In this document: piece after piece, positions 53,647 through 62,797 of the stretch
Numbering within the stretch: position 1 is the stretch's first letter
Layout of the letters: each line of letters starts with the position of its first letter
Assembly (NCBI RefSeq): GCF_009828115.1
Contig: NZ_WTYL01000001.1
Coordinates: forward strand, 496,001 to 560,000
Length of the DNA stretch: 64,000 nucleotides
Direction: 5' to 3'
DNA from: Allopontixanthobacter sediminis
Lineage (GTDB): Bacteria > Pseudomonadota > Alphaproteobacteria > Sphingomonadales > Sphingomonadaceae
Translations under genes and position numbers: made by a program
The notes under the pieces: generated by a model
Told to the model about the DNA's origin: nothing
Seen by the model: the letters and a program-made list of their open reading frames with translations, nothing else
Databases searched by the model: none

Positions 53647-54389
53647 CTTTCGCGGCCACTATCCTGACCCTTTATCCCGAGATGTTTCCCGGTCCGCTGG
53701 GCATTTCGCTGGCAGGCCGCGCCCTGGAGGAAAACCGGTGGTCGCTCGCCACCGTGCAGATCCGCGATTTCGCGGCTGACAAGCACCGCACAGTCGACGA
53801 TACGCCCGCTGGCGGCGGGGCGGGGATGGTGCTGAAAGCGGACGTGCTGGCGAGCGCGATCGACCATGCGCGGGCTGCGCAACCGGACGCTCCGGTGCTG
53901 GCGATGACGCCGCGCGGAAAGCCGATTTCGCAGGCGCGCATTCGCGAGCTTGCGGCGGGTCCGGGGGTCACGATCCTGTGCGGCCGGTTCGAAGGTTTCG
54001 ACGAACGAATATTCGAGGGCCGGGATGTCGAGGAAGTCTCGGTCGGTGACCTTGTGCTGTCGGGCGGCGAACCCGCTGCGCTGATGTTACTCGATGCTTG
54101 CATTCGGCTGCTTCCCGGCGTAATGGGCGCGGCTTCGAGTGGTACCGAAGAAAGCTTTGAACAAGGCCTTCTCGAATATCCTCACTATACCCGGCCCCAG
54201 GAATGGGAAGGGCGCACGATCCCCGAAGTGTTGCGATCGGGGGATCATGCGAAGATCGCTGCATGGCGCAAGGCCATGTCGGAAGATCACACACGGTTAC
54301 GCAGGCCGGACCTTTGGGAACGTCATTGTGGCGTTCGGGACCGCTCTGCCTCTGGCGCGCGACGAGAAAATGAGGACCAGGGTCAGTGA
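53643..54389 (+). CDS. trmD: tRNA (guanine37-N1)-methyltransferase
   Basis: 248 residues of the SPOUT/trefoil-knot type. [49 protein letters not shown] and the SAM-binding knot [14 protein letters not shown] are diagnostic. It methylates G37 of tRNAs read at CNN codons and prevents frameshifting. The start overlaps the preceding gene by four bases and its stop overlaps the GTG start of rplS. Confidence 0.96.
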   Translation: MTFAATILTLYPEMFPGPLGISLAGRALEENRWSLATVQIRDFAADKHRTVDDTPAGGGAGMVLKADVLASAIDHARAAQPDAPVLAMTPRGKPISQARIRELAAGPGVTILCGRFEGFDERIFEGRDVEEVSVGDLVLSGGEPAALMLLDACIRLLPGVMGAASSGTEESFEQGLLEYPHYTRPQEWEGRTIPEVLRSGDHAKIAAWRKAMSEDHTRLRRPDLWERHCGVRDRSASGARRENEDQGQ

Positions 54390-54754
54390 ACCTTATCCAG
54401 CAGATCGAAGCCGAGGAAATTTCCAAGGTCACGAAAGAAATACCGGCTTTCCGTGCGGGCGACACCGTCCGCGTCGGCGTGAAGGTCGTCGAAGGTGCGC
54501 GTGAGCGTATCCAGATGTTCGAAGGTGTCTGCATCGCCCGCAGCAACCGCGGCATGGGCAGCAACTTCACCGTTCGCAAGATGAGCTTCGGCGAAGGCGT
54601 GGAACGCGTGTTCCCGCTGTATGCGCCGATCGTGGACAGCATCACCGTGGTTCGCCGCGGTATCGTGCGCCGCGCGAAGCTCTATTACCTGCGCGGCCGT
54701 ACCGGCAAGCGTGCACGTATCGCCGAACGCCGGGATAACGCGCCGAAAGCGTAA
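54386..54754 (+). CDS. rplS: 50S ribosomal protein L19
   Basis: 122 residues from a GTG start at 54386 that overlaps the trmD stop (GTGA). Family core: [35 protein letters not shown], followed by [39 protein letters not shown]19 sits at the 30S/50S interface. A strong terminator follows at 54777-54807. Confidence 0.97.
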   Translation: MNLIQQIEAEEISKVTKEIPAFRAGDTVRVGVKVVEGARERIQMFEGVCIARSNRGMGSNFTVRKMSFGEGVERVFPLYAPIVDSITVVRRGIVRRAKLYYLRGRTGKRARIAERRDNAPKA

Positions 54755-54776
54755 GCATCGGCGGATCAAGTTACAG

Positions 54777-54807
54777 AAGGGCGGTTCCTGCGGGAGCCGC
54801 CCTTTTT
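54777..54807 (+). terminator. Rho-independent terminator of the ffh-rplS operon
   Basis: GGGCGG and CCGCCC arms with an inner TTCC/GGGA pair around TGC, followed by TTTTT. It stands 22 bp after the rplS stop. Confidence 0.85.
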
Positions 54808-54904
54808 GCATTGGCGGCCAGCATTCGCCATTGCGGGTGCGGGCGAAGCAATCCAGTGTCTGCCCGCCGAATGCTCCGATGATTGAAAAGGGACGATCCT
54901 TGAC

Positions 54905-57196
54905 ATGCGCCTACCCCTGTTTGCCGCCGCCGCCTCACTTGTCCTCGCTGTGCCGGCAATTGCGCAGGACAGCGACGTGAGCGGGCAGAGCGGCCTGACG
55001 TTCGAGCAGGTGTTCGCCAGCCCGAGCCTCAACGGCCCCGTGCCGCGCGGCGTCAAGCTATCGCCCGACGGGCGGTACCTGACCGTGCTTCGCAACCGCG
55101 AAACCGACAAGGACCGCTACGATCTGTGGGGGTATGACCGGAATACCGGCACTTGGTCGATGCTGGTCGACTCGGAGAAATTCGCGTCGGGGCGAGAACT
55201 GTCTGAAGACGAAAAAATGCAGCGGGAACGCCAGCGGATCGGCGATCTGACCGGTATTGTCAGCTATGAATGGGCGGCGGACAGCGAGGCCTTGCTCGTT
55301 CCGCTCGACGGCGATCTGTATCTGGCGCGGCTGGGCGGCGACATTGTCCGGCTGACCGATACCGAGGAAAGCGAGCTCAACCCATCGCTCAGCAACACCG
55401 GTAAACTGGTGTCCTTCATCCGCGACCGGCAATTGTGGGTGGGCGACATCGGTGCGGCTGCGGTCTCGATTACGCCCCGGGAAGGCGAGACCATCCGCTG
55501 GGGCGAAGCGGAGTTCGTTGCGCAGGAGGAAATGGGGCGCCTCACCGGATACTGGTGGTCACCCGATGACACCCGCATCGCTGTCCAGCGGACCGACGAA
55601 GCGCGCGTCGGGATCGTTACCCGCGCGGCGATCGGCGCGACCGGGACCAAGGTTTTCGACCAGCGCTATCCCGTGGCCGGCAGCGACAATGCGGTGGTGG
55701 AACTGTTCGTCATGGATCCGGACGGAGGCAACCGGGTGAAGGTCGATCTGACCGGCATCCAGGACCCGGCCCATTACAACGCCGAAGATCCCACCGATTT
55801 CTATCTGGCGCGGGTCGACTGGGCGCCCGACGGCACATTGTATGTGCAGCGCCAGAACCGGGCGCAAACCTGGATGGATGTGCTCCGCGTCGATCCCCAG
55901 ACCGGTGCGACAGAGATCGCGCTGCAGGAGCAGGATGCGGGCGCCTCGTCCGATCAGGGCTATTGGATCAACCTGTCCGACAATTACAAATTCCAGAAGG
56001 ACGGAAGTCTGGTCTGGTGGAGCGAACGGGACGGTTTCGGACACCTTTACCGTTATCGTCTCGACCAGAAGGGCGCGCCCTACCAGCAGATGACCCGGGG
56101 CGGGTTTGTTGTCACCAAGCTGGTCGGAATCGACCAAGAGAACGGAATTCTTTTCTACACGGCGACGAGCGAGGACAATCCGCTGGAGGAGCATGTCTAT
56201 TCACTTGGCCTCGACAGTCTTGCAGCCCCCGCACGGCTGACAGAGGCGGGTTTCACCCATTCTGCAACCATGGACAAGAACGGGCAGACCCTGCTGGTCA
56301 CGCGGTCCAGCCATAACCAGCCGCCGCAGACATATCTTGCCGACCAGAGTGGCAAACGACTTGCGTGGGTCGAGGAAAATGCGCTCGCTACCGATCATCC
56401 CTATGCCCCATATCTGACGAGCCATCGTCCGGCTGAGTTCGGCACGATCAAGGCGGCAGACGGGACCACTGACCTGTACTGGAAGATGGTCACGCCCGAA
56501 ATGGAGCCGGGCAAGCGGTATCCCGTGTTCTACCACCATTACAGCGGCCCCGGCCCGCAGACCGTGACCGCAGGCTGGGACGGCGCGTTGCAGCAGGCGG
56601 TGGTCGATGCCGGATACATCTGGTTCGAACTCGACAACCGCGGCAGCGCCAACCGCGGGGTCGCATTCGAACAGCCGATCTACCGGGCGATGGGAGGTGT
56701 CGAAGTCGCGGACCAGAAAGTCGGGGCAGAATATTTGAAGTCACTGGGCTTCGTCGATCCGGCAAAGATCGCGCTCTACGGCTGGTCGTATGGCGGGTAC
56801 ATGACGCTGAAGCAGCTGCAGGCCGACCCCGGTCTCTACGCTGCCGGGATTGCTGGTGCGCCGGTGACGCGCTGGGAACTCTACGATACCCATTACACCG
56901 AGCGTTACATGGGCGATCCGCGGGAAGTACCCGAAGCCTACGCGGCGGCGAGCGCCATTCCCGATGCGGAGAAGATTACCGATCCGCTGCTGCTGATTCA
57001 CGGTATGGCGGATGACAATGTTGTGTTCGAAAATTCGTCCGAACTGATCGCGAAGTTGCAGGGGGCGAACCGCCCGTTCGAGATGATGCTCTATCCCGGT
57101 TCCACCCACCGGGTGTCGGGCGAAAAGATCAGTCCGCATCTGTGGAACACGATCTTCGGCTTCCTGGAACAGCATGGGATCGTGCCACCTGAATAG
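54905..57196 (+). CDS. S9 family dipeptidyl peptidase (DPP IV-like)
   Basis: 763 residues with a signal peptide (LPLFAAAASLVLAVPAIAQ) and a beta-propeller followed by an alpha/beta-hydrolase domain. The catalytic Ser is S628 in GWSYGGYM, the Asp is in HGMADDNV at 703-704, and the His is H735 in GSTHRVSG. The propeller contains WGEAEFVAQEEMGR, with the Glu pair that binds the free N-terminus in DPP IV enzymes. Likely a periplasmic or surface enzyme cleaving X-Pro or X-Ala dipeptides. It is transcribed from just after the rplS terminator and stands alone. Confidence 0.9.
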   Translation: MRLPLFAAAASLVLAVPAIAQDSDVSGQSGLTFEQVFASPSLNGPVPRGVKLSPDGRYLTVLRNRETDKDRYDLWGYDRNTGTWSMLVDSEKFASGRELSEDEKMQRERQRIGDLTGIVSYEWAADSEALLVPLDGDLYLARLGGDIVRLTDTEESELNPSLSNTGKLVSFIRDRQLWVGDIGAAAVSITPREGETIRWGEAEFVAQEEMGRLTGYWWSPDDTRIAVQRTDEARVGIVTRAAIGATGTKVFDQRYPVAGSDNAVVELFVMDPDGGNRVKVDLTGIQDPAHYNAEDPTDFYLARVDWAPDGTLYVQRQNRAQTWMDVLRVDPQTGATEIALQEQDAGASSDQGYWINLSDNYKFQKDGSLVWWSERDGFGHLYRYRLDQKGAPYQQMTRGGFVVTKLVGIDQENGILFYTATSEDNPLEEHVYSLGLDSLAAPARLTEAGFTHSATMDKNGQTLLVTRSSHNQPPQTYLADQSGKRLAWVEENALATDHPYAPYLTSHRPAEFGTIKAADGTTDLYWKMVTPEMEPGKRYPVFYHHYSGPGPQTVTAGWDGALQQAVVDAGYIWFELDNRGSANRGVAFEQPIYRAMGGVEVADQKVGAEYLKSLGFVDPAKIALYGWSYGGYMTLKQLQADPGLYAAGIAGAPVTRWELYDTHYTERYMGDPREVPEAYAAASAIPDAEKITDPLLLIHGMADDNVVFENSSELIAKLQGANRPFEMMLYPGSTHRVSGEKISPHLWNTIFGFLEQHGIVPPE

Positions 57197-57299
57197 GTAT
57201 TTTTAGCCGCCCCAAGAGGAATTGCATTGCGCGGGGTGGCGCGCGCTATAGTGCGGCGACAGCGCCGTTGCGCGAAATTTGAAGTTTTGGAGTTGCAGC

Positions 57300-58325
57300 A
57301 TGGGTTATCGAGTTGTTGTGGTGGGCGCGACAGGCAATGTCGGCCGGGAAATCATGGCTGTCCTGGCAGAGCGGGAATTTCCGATCGAGGAAATCGCCGC
57401 GGTCGCCAGCGCTCGCTCGCATAATTCCGAGGTTGAATTCGGCGACACCGGCAAGATGCTGAAATGCAAGAACATCGCGAATTTCGACTGGACCGGATGG
57501 GATATCGCGCTGTTTGCCGCCGGTTCCACCGCCACCCGAGAATATGCGCCCAAGGCTGCGGCTGCAGGCTGCGTGGTGATCGACAACAGCTCGCTCTACC
57601 GGATGGACCCCGATGTCCCGCTGATCGTGCCGGAGGTGAACCCGGATGCGATCGATGGCTATACCAAGCGCAATATCATCGCCAACCCGAATTGCTCGAC
57701 TGCGCAGCTAGTGGTGGCGCTCAAGCCGCTGCACGATGCTGCGACGATCAAGCGGGTCGTCGTCAGCACCTATCAATCCGTCTCGGGCGCAGGCAAGGCC
57801 GGGATGGACGAATTGTTCGAACAAAGCCGCGCGATCTTCGTGGGCGACAAGCCGGAACCGCGCGCCTTCACCAAGCAGATCGCCTTCAACGTGATCCCGC
57901 ATATCGACGTTTTCCTGGATGATGGTTCGACCAAGGAAGAATGGAAGATGGTGGTCGAAACCAAAAAGATCCTCGACCCCAAGATCAAGCTGACCGCCAC
58001 CTGTGTGCGGGTGCCGGTGTTTGTCGGCCATTCCGAAGCCGTCCATATCGAATTCGAGAACGAGCTGACCGCCGAGCAGGCGCAGGATATCCTGCGTGAG
58101 GCTCCCGGCGTCATGCTGATCGATAAGCGTGAGGACGAAGGCTATATCACGCCCGTGGAAGCCGTCGGCGACAGCGCTACCTATATCAGCCGGGTACGCG
58201 ACGACCCGACGGTCGAACACGGAATCGCGCTGTGGTGTGTCTCCGACAACCTCCGTAAGGGCGCGGCGCTGAACGCTGTGCAAATAGCTGAATTGCTGGG
58301 ACGCAGGCACCTCAAGAAGGGCTGA
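57300..58325 (+). CDS. asd: aspartate-semialdehyde dehydrogenase
   Basis: 341 residues from the ATG at 57300 (GGAG upstream), which starts with the Rossmann motif VVVVGATGNVGREIM. The catalytic Cys is C132 in ANPNCSTAQ; the active-site His is in CVRVPVFVGHSEAVHIEF. It makes aspartate semialdehyde for Lys, Thr, Met and diaminopimelate synthesis. The open frame extends seven codons upstream, without family support. Confidence 0.96.
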   Translation: MGYRVVVVGATGNVGREIMAVLAEREFPIEEIAAVASARSHNSEVEFGDTGKMLKCKNIANFDWTGWDIALFAAGSTATREYAPKAAAAGCVVIDNSSLYRMDPDVPLIVPEVNPDAIDGYTKRNIIANPNCSTAQLVVALKPLHDAATIKRVVVSTYQSVSGAGKAGMDELFEQSRAIFVGDKPEPRAFTKQIAFNVIPHIDVFLDDGSTKEEWKMVVETKKILDPKIKLTATCVRVPVFVGHSEAVHIEFENELTAEQAQDILREAPGVMLIDKREDEGYITPVEAVGDSATYISRVRDDPTVEHGIALWCVSDNLRKGAALNAVQIAELLGRRHLKKG

Positions 58326-58352
58326 AGTCCGAATCGAAAAGGGACATAAAGC

Positions 58353-58934
58353 ATGTTTGTTCGCTTGATCGGACTTGGAGCGTTCGCTGCTTTGGCGGCC
58401 TGCTCGCCCGCAGATGACGGGACTGTCCCGGCCGCTGCAGAATCCGCAGGCGGCAGCGCGAAACCGGCCGCTGTTGCGCCCGGTTTGGTACGACTTGGCG
58501 GCGACAGTTTGAATGTGACCGGACCGTCGGGGACCACGCTCGCCTTTGGTTCGCCGCGCGAAACGGTCGAGCAGGAAATGGCCCGTGTGCTGGGGCCGGC
58601 AACGGACCGGTCAAGCCTCGCGGAATGCGGCGCGGGACCGATGGAGTTCACTTCCTACGTCAGCGGGTTGACGCTGAATTTCCAGGAAGAGCGGCTGGTT
58701 GGCTGGACCTTGCGCAGGGAGGAAGCTGACGGTCCCGTGCGTACAGACAAGGATATAGGGATCGGCTCTAGCGAAGCAGATCTCGCGGCAGTGTACGAAG
58801 TTGGTTCGGTCGATGGCAGCACTTTGGGGGACGAGTTCACGTCCGCGAGCGGTGTCGGCGGCTTCCTGTCAGGTAGCGGAGCAGACAAGGTGGTGGAAAG
58901 CCTTCACGCCGGTACAACCTGCTTTTTCCGCTAA
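58353..58934 (+). CDS. hypothetical lipoprotein downstream of asd
   Basis: 193 residues. The lipobox is FAALAAC at residues 11-17 or so, preceded by a short signal segment. The remainder has a flexible Ala/Gly/Ser stretch, then GDSLNVTGPSGTTLAFGSPRETVEQEMARVLG, then a part that ends in a single late Cys (GTTCFF). A similar gene follows asd in related sphingomonads in my memory, but no function is known. A stem made partly of its stop codon follows. It lies 27 bp after asd, so it is probably cotranscribed. Confidence 0.65.
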   Translation: MFVRLIGLGAFAALAACSPADDGTVPAAAESAGGSAKPAAVAPGLVRLGGDSLNVTGPSGTTLAFGSPRETVEQEMARVLGPATDRSSLAECGAGPMEFTSYVSGLTLNFQEERLVGWTLRREEADGPVRTDKDIGIGSSEADLAAVYEVGSVDGSTLGDEFTSASGVGGFLSGSGADKVVESLHAGTTCFFR

Positions 58935-58953
58935 ATCCGGTCAGGCCGGATTT
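58933..58953. terminator. 8-bp hairpin between convergent lipoprotein genes
   Basis: AAATCCGG and CCGGATTT (58933-58940, 58946-58953) pair perfectly around a five-base loop. The left arm contains part of the upstream stop codon; either side has a short A or T run, so it may be bidirectional. Confidence 0.6.
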
Positions 58954-58959
58954 GCTCAG

Positions 58960-59457
58960 TTACGTGGTGGCACACCGTTTCAACGAAACATTTTCATTGC
59001 CGGTCTGCAACTGAAGCGCCTGCATTTCGGACATCGCCATCGTGTAGTTGCGGTTCGCGACCTTCGCATCTTCGGAAGTGCAATTTTCACCGCTGATCCG
59101 CACGTCCTTGCCCGATCCCTCGATCTCTCCGATCTGGCAAGTCGTGTCGCCGTAACGAATGGTATCTTGTTGCAGTTCGAGCGTAGCTGTATCTCCGCCG
59201 CATTGCGCATCACGCCCGTAGGCGCCGAGGAAATAGGTCGCGTAGCGGGTGCGCGCATCGAGAGAGATGTCATCCGCCGGCGAGCTTCCCGCCGCTTCGC
59301 CATCAAGCGGTTCCATGCCTTCGAGCGAACGCTCGACCAGGGCGGGATCGTCATTCTCGGCAGGTAGAACCGCTTCTGTGCCGTCAACAGGTTCGGTCGA
59401 AGAATTATCACACCCGGCCAAGGCGGTTGCGGCGAGCAAGGCGAGTAAGGTACGCAT
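58960..59457 (-). CDS. hypothetical lipoprotein with four cysteines
   Basis: 165 residues from the ATG at 59457 (GGAGG nine bases upstream); an ATG at 59466 would have the GGAGG directly against it. The lipobox is AATALAGC. Four further cysteines (DAQCGGDT, DTTCQIGE, ENCTSED, LKRCATT) suggest two disulphides after export. The middle (ARTRYATYFLGAYGRDAQCGGDTATLEL) is unfamiliar. No neighbour explains the function. Confidence 0.65.
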   Translation of the reverse strand: MRTLLALLAATALAGCDNSSTEPVDGTEAVLPAENDDPALVERSLEGMEPLDGEAAGSSPADDISLDARTRYATYFLGAYGRDAQCGGDTATLELQQDTIRYGDTTCQIGEIEGSGKDVRISGENCTSEDAKVANRNYTMAMSEMQALQLQTGNENVSLKRCATT

Positions 59458-59592
59458 GGTTTTCATCCTCCGGTCAGGGTGAGGGTTAAGTCGTGCAGGT
59501 GGTCTGAAACGCACAATCGCCGCTTTTGTTTCGCGCACGGGGTCGATGCAGGCTAAGCGCCGGCCGGACATATCGAGTTGGAGAGGACCAGA

Positions 59593-60240
59593 ATGACCCT
59601 GACCGCCGAGCTGTATTTCAGCTTCCGTTCGCCGTATTCCTACCTCGCGATCGGTCGATACCGCGCGCTGACTGAGATGTTCGACGTCGATATCGCCTTG
59701 CGGTCCGTATATCCCCTGGCCATCCGGCAGCCTGATTTTTTCGAGCGCAACCATCCTAACTGGCTGGGCTACACCTTCCGCGATATGGTCCGTGTTGCGC
59801 AGTTTCATGGTATCCCTTTCGCCGCGCCAAAACCCGATCCGATTGTTCAGGACCTGGTGACCCGCAAGATCGCGGACGATCAGCCGCACATCTTTCGTCT
59901 CACGCGGATGGGCCAAGCGGCGGCGCGGCGAGGGGAAGGGCTAGCCTTCGCCGATGAGGTATCCCGGCTGATATGGGGCGGAACGCCGGGCTGGAACGAA
60001 GGCGAGCATCTGGCAGCCGCCGCAACGCGGGCCGGACTTGATCTGGAGGAGCTGGCAAGCGAGGCGGACAGTGACGTTGCGGCGCTCGACGAGGAATTGG
60101 CCGCGAACCAGCAGGCGCTGGAGGATGCGGGACATTGGGGGGTTCCCACGCTGGTTTTCGGCGGCGAACCCTTTTTCGGCCAGGACCGGATCGAGATGGT
60201 GCTGTGGCGGATGAACGAACAAGGACTGACAGAACGATGA
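59593..60240 (+). CDS. DsbA-family/2-hydroxychromene-2-carboxylate isomerase-like protein
   Basis: 215 residues from the ATG at 59593 (GAGAGGA upstream). The thioredoxin fold of the kappa-GST/HCCA-isomerase branch is visible: LYFSFRSPYSYLAIGRY with the active-site Ser, LAIRQPDFFER, and the ending GHWGVPTLVFGGEPFFGQDRIEMVLWRM. Members isomerise 2-hydroxychromene-2-carboxylate in aromatic degradation or act as glutathione transferases; the substrate here is unknown. It overlaps the downstream hydrolase by four bases. Confidence 0.82.
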   Translation: MTLTAELYFSFRSPYSYLAIGRYRALTEMFDVDIALRSVYPLAIRQPDFFERNHPNWLGYTFRDMVRVAQFHGIPFAAPKPDPIVQDLVTRKIADDQPHIFRLTRMGQAAARRGEGLAFADEVSRLIWGGTPGWNEGEHLAAAATRAGLDLEELASEADSDVAALDEELAANQQALEDAGHWGVPTLVFGGEPFFGQDRIEMVLWRMNEQGLTER

Positions 60241-60995
60241 GCGATTTGACGACCGAACACGTCCCCTCCTTCGACGGCGCAAAACTTGCGGTCCACCGGA
60301 TGGGAGAACGGGCAGGGCGGTCCGTACTGCTGCTCCACGGACTGTTTTCCAGTGCGGAAATGAACTGGATCCGGTTTGGTCACGCTCAAAAGCTGGTTGA
60401 TGCGGGCTTCGAAGTGATCATGCCGGATCTCCGGGCGCATGGTGAAAGCGACAAACCGCATGACAGCGCGGCCTATCCGCCCGATGTGCTGGCGAAGGAT
60501 GTTGCCGCGCTCGTGGATGCGTTGGAACTCGCGGATTTCGATCTCGTGGGCTTTTCGCTTGGTTCGCGGACCGCTGTCCGCGCAGTGATAACCGGCGTGA
60601 CACCGCGCCGGCTGGTCCTTTCGGGCATGGGGTTGGAAGGGCTGGCCGGATGGTCGCGAAGGGCGGATTTCTTCATCGATGCGATCGATCGGTTCGACGA
60701 GGTCAAGCGCGGGGATCCGGCATTCATGGCGGTCAGCTTCATGAAAACCATGAACGTGGACCGCGAGGCCGCCCGCCTGCTACTTCAATCGGTTTCCGAC
60801 ACTACACCGGAAGATTTGGCTGTGATCACGATGCCGGCGCTGGTGGTGTGCGGTGACAAGGATCAGGACAACGGCTCCGCGCCAAGTCTTGCCGAGGCCT
60901 TGCCCGACGCAATTTATGCGGAAATTCCCGGTACTCACATGAGTTCGGTTACCGAGGGCGCGCTGGGTGATGCGCTGGTCGGGTTTCTCGACTAG
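60237..60995 (+). CDS. alpha/beta hydrolase
   Basis: 252 residues from the ATG at 60237, overlapping the preceding stop (ATGA). The oxyanion HG motif LLLHGLFSSAEMNW is at 31-44 and the nucleophile is S107 in GFSLGSR (G-x-S-x-G). The late His is in GTHMSSV near 232, and an acidic residue in VVCGDKDQDNG lies near 205. It may hydrolyse an ester or carbon-carbon bond; the coupling to the isomerase gene hints at a shared small-molecule route, which remains inference. Confidence 0.82.
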   Translation: MSDLTTEHVPSFDGAKLAVHRMGERAGRSVLLLHGLFSSAEMNWIRFGHAQKLVDAGFEVIMPDLRAHGESDKPHDSAAYPPDVLAKDVAALVDALELADFDLVGFSLGSRTAVRAVITGVTPRRLVLSGMGLEGLAGWSRRADFFIDAIDRFDEVKRGDPAFMAVSFMKTMNVDREAARLLLQSVSDTTPEDLAVITMPALVVCGDKDQDNGSAPSLAEALPDAIYAEIPGTHMSSVTEGALGDALVGFLD

Positions 60996-61046
60996 CCCGA
61001 CATTGATGCCTGACAGTCCGGTTTGGCGGTGCTAGATCGCAGCCCG

Positions 61047-61505
61047 ATGAGTTCCCACCCCCTCTCCAAAGACATCTGCGGTTGGCGCGAGATCGTGTCG
61101 CTGCCCGAACTGGGAGTGCTGCACCTGCGCGCCAAGGTGGATACCGGCGCGCGCACGTCCTCGCTCCACGCGACCGGGATCGAACTGTTCGAACGCGGCG
61201 GTGAGGAATGGGCGCGGTTCACGATCGACGCCCTTGAGGATCACCACCAGGTGGTGGAGGCTCCGCGCGTGGCCCACCGGATCATCACCAGTTCCAATGG
61301 CGAACGGCAGGAACGGCTGATCATCAAGACTGAGCTGGCGATGGGGAACCACCGGTTCCGCGCCGAGTTCAGTCTAGCGGACCGGTCGGACATGAAGTTT
61401 CCCATGCTGATCGGTCGGACCTCCCTGCGCAAACGTTTCCTGGTCGATTCGGCCAAATCCTTCCTCTTGCCTGACCCGCTCCGTTCACAGGACCCGATTA
61501 CATGA
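61047..61505 (+). CDS. retropepsin-like protein (ATP-dependent zinc protease family, RimB-like)
   Basis: 152 residues from the ATG at 61047. The aspartic-protease motif is V-D32-T33-G34-A-R-T ([13 protein letters not shown]), a single copy as in a retropepsin monomer, and [19 protein letters not shown] is the second conserved part. The family is usually annotated as an ATP-dependent zinc protease but has no ATPase domain. Its stop overlaps rimK by four bases; in Pseudomonas a protein of this type (RimB) belongs with RimK, so it may help control S6 glutamylation. Confidence 0.8.
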   Translation: MSSHPLSKDICGWREIVSLPELGVLHLRAKVDTGARTSSLHATGIELFERGGEEWARFTIDALEDHHQVVEAPRVAHRIITSSNGERQERLIIKTELAMGNHRFRAEFSLADRSDMKFPMLIGRTSLRKRFLVDSAKSFLLPDPLRSQDPIT

Positions 61506-62407
61506 AAATCGCCATGCTTGCCCGGAACCCCAGGCTTTATTCGCACAAGCGCCTGGTCGAGGCTGCGGAGTTGCGCGGCCATTCGATGGACATTCTCAAC
61601 ACGCTGCGCTGCACGGTGAACATCGCGAGCCATCGGCCGACGGTGGCTTACAATGGCGAAACGCTGTCCGGTTACGACGCAGTGATCCCGCGCATCGGGG
61701 CGTCGATCACCCCCTATGGCCTTGCGGTGCTTCGTCAGTTCGAAATGGGCGGGGTCTGGCCGCTTAACGAAAGCGTCGCGATCGGGCGCAGCCGGGACAA
61801 ATTGCGATCGATGCAGATCCTCGCCAAGCACGGGCTCGGCCTGCCGCTGACGGCCTTCGCGCATGATCCCAAGCAATCGGCGGAAGTGATCAAGGCGGTC
61901 GGCGGCGCGCCGGTGGTGATCAAGCTGCTCGAAGGCACGCAGGGTATCGGCGTCGTGCTGGCCGAAACCGAAAAGAGCGCCATCTCGGTTATCGAGGCGT
62001 TTCGCGGGGCCAATGTGAACATCCTGGTGCAGGAATTTATCAAGGAAGCCGGCGGGGCGGACATCCGCTGCCTGGTAGTTGGCGGCAAGGTCGTAGCGTC
62101 GATGAAGCGGCAGGGTGCGGAAGGTGATTTCCGCTCCAACCTCCACCGCGGCGGCACGGCGGCGTTGATCAAGATCACCCCCGAGGAACGCTCCACCGCG
62201 GTGCGCGCGGCCAAGCACATGGGCCTCAATGTCTGCGGGGTCGACTTGCTACGCAGCAATCACGGACCGGTGATCATGGAAGTCAATTCCTCGCCCGGGC
62301 TGGAAGGCATCGAAGCCGCCACCGGCAAGGATATCGCCGGCCAGATCATCGAATTCATCGAAGCGAATGCGAAGGCAGGCAAGACGAAGACGAAGGGCAA
62401 GGGGTGA
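61502..62407 (+). CDS. rimK: ATP-grasp S6 glutamate ligase RimK
   Basis: 301 residues with the ATP-grasp fold (residues about 105-290): [18 protein letters not shown] is the ATP-binding loop and [26 protein letters not shown] the metal-binding end. N-terminal [26 protein letters not shown] is typical. The enzyme adds glutamates to the C-terminus of ribosomal protein S6 in E. coli; other ATP-grasp targets cannot be excluded. A lysine-rich tail ([11 protein letters not shown]) ends it. It is translationally coupled to the retropepsin-like gene. Confidence 0.88.
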   Translation: MKIAMLARNPRLYSHKRLVEAAELRGHSMDILNTLRCTVNIASHRPTVAYNGETLSGYDAVIPRIGASITPYGLAVLRQFEMGGVWPLNESVAIGRSRDKLRSMQILAKHGLGLPLTAFAHDPKQSAEVIKAVGGAPVVIKLLEGTQGIGVVLAETEKSAISVIEAFRGANVNILVQEFIKEAGGADIRCLVVGGKVVASMKRQGAEGDFRSNLHRGGTAALIKITPEERSTAVRAAKHMGLNVCGVDLLRSNHGPVIMEVNSSPGLEGIEAATGKDIAGQIIEFIEANAKAGKTKTKGKG

Positions 62408-62478
62408 AGTGAGCGTCGGGTAGCGACACCAAAGCTGAAGAAGCTAGGATTTTTAAGGATAACAGATTCGATCCACGC

Positions 62479-62507
62479 TTGACCAGAATTCCGGCTAACT
62501 GTATTGC
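62479..62507 (+). promoter_or_regulatory. possible promoter of the orphan gene
   Basis: TTGACC at 62479-62484 and TATTGC at 62502-62507 are 17 bp apart. The -10 is imperfect and lies inside the left arm of the palindrome described next. Confidence 0.35.
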
Positions 62508-62524
62508 TTGCACAATACAGTTAG
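62495..62524. promoter_or_regulatory. perfect 12-bp palindrome upstream of the orphan gene
   Basis: CTAACTGTATTG (62495-62506) and CAATACAGTTAG (62513-62524) are exact inverted copies with a six-base gap. It ends 12 bp before the ATG at 62537, immediately before the AGGTAGG ribosome binding site. It could be an operator for a dimeric repressor overlapping the promoter, or an RNA hairpin that affects translation. Confidence 0.55.
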
Positions 62525-62536
62525 GTAGGCTTTCGC

Positions 62537-62770
62537 ATGGTTCTTAAGATACCAAAAGAGCAGATAAGGATCGAACTGAAGCGCATGGTCGATCAAGCTC
62601 GCGATACACTGCATATGGACATGGAGAGAGCAGACGCTGAAATTCGCTCGGCTGTTTCGTTAGATGTTCCGGAAAGTTGTTTGGTAACATGGAACAATAA
62701 GCTGGCAGATAAGAAGGTAGAAGCTGACGCAGCTTTCGCCCAGTTCCATCAGTTCATTGACGAAGCTTGA
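62537..62770 (+). CDS. orphan small protein of unknown family
   Basis: 77 residues, predominantly charged helix (KEQIRIELKRMVDQARDTLHMDMERADAEIRS), then VSLDVPESCLVTWNNKLADKK and a short helical end. I recognise no family. Codon use is more A+T-rich than the neighbours (e.g. AAG-ATA-CCA, AAT-AAG), which suggests recent acquisition. AGGTAGG precedes the ATG and a perfect palindrome lies just upstream. It is between rimK and amn, both conserved, and looks like an insertion. A small antitoxin or phage-type regulator is possible, but no toxin gene is adjacent. Confidence 0.5.
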   Translation: MVLKIPKEQIRIELKRMVDQARDTLHMDMERADAEIRSAVSLDVPESCLVTWNNKLADKKVEADAAFAQFHQFIDEA

Positions 62771-62797
62771 AGTACGCTTTCCACGACGAAGCAGGCC

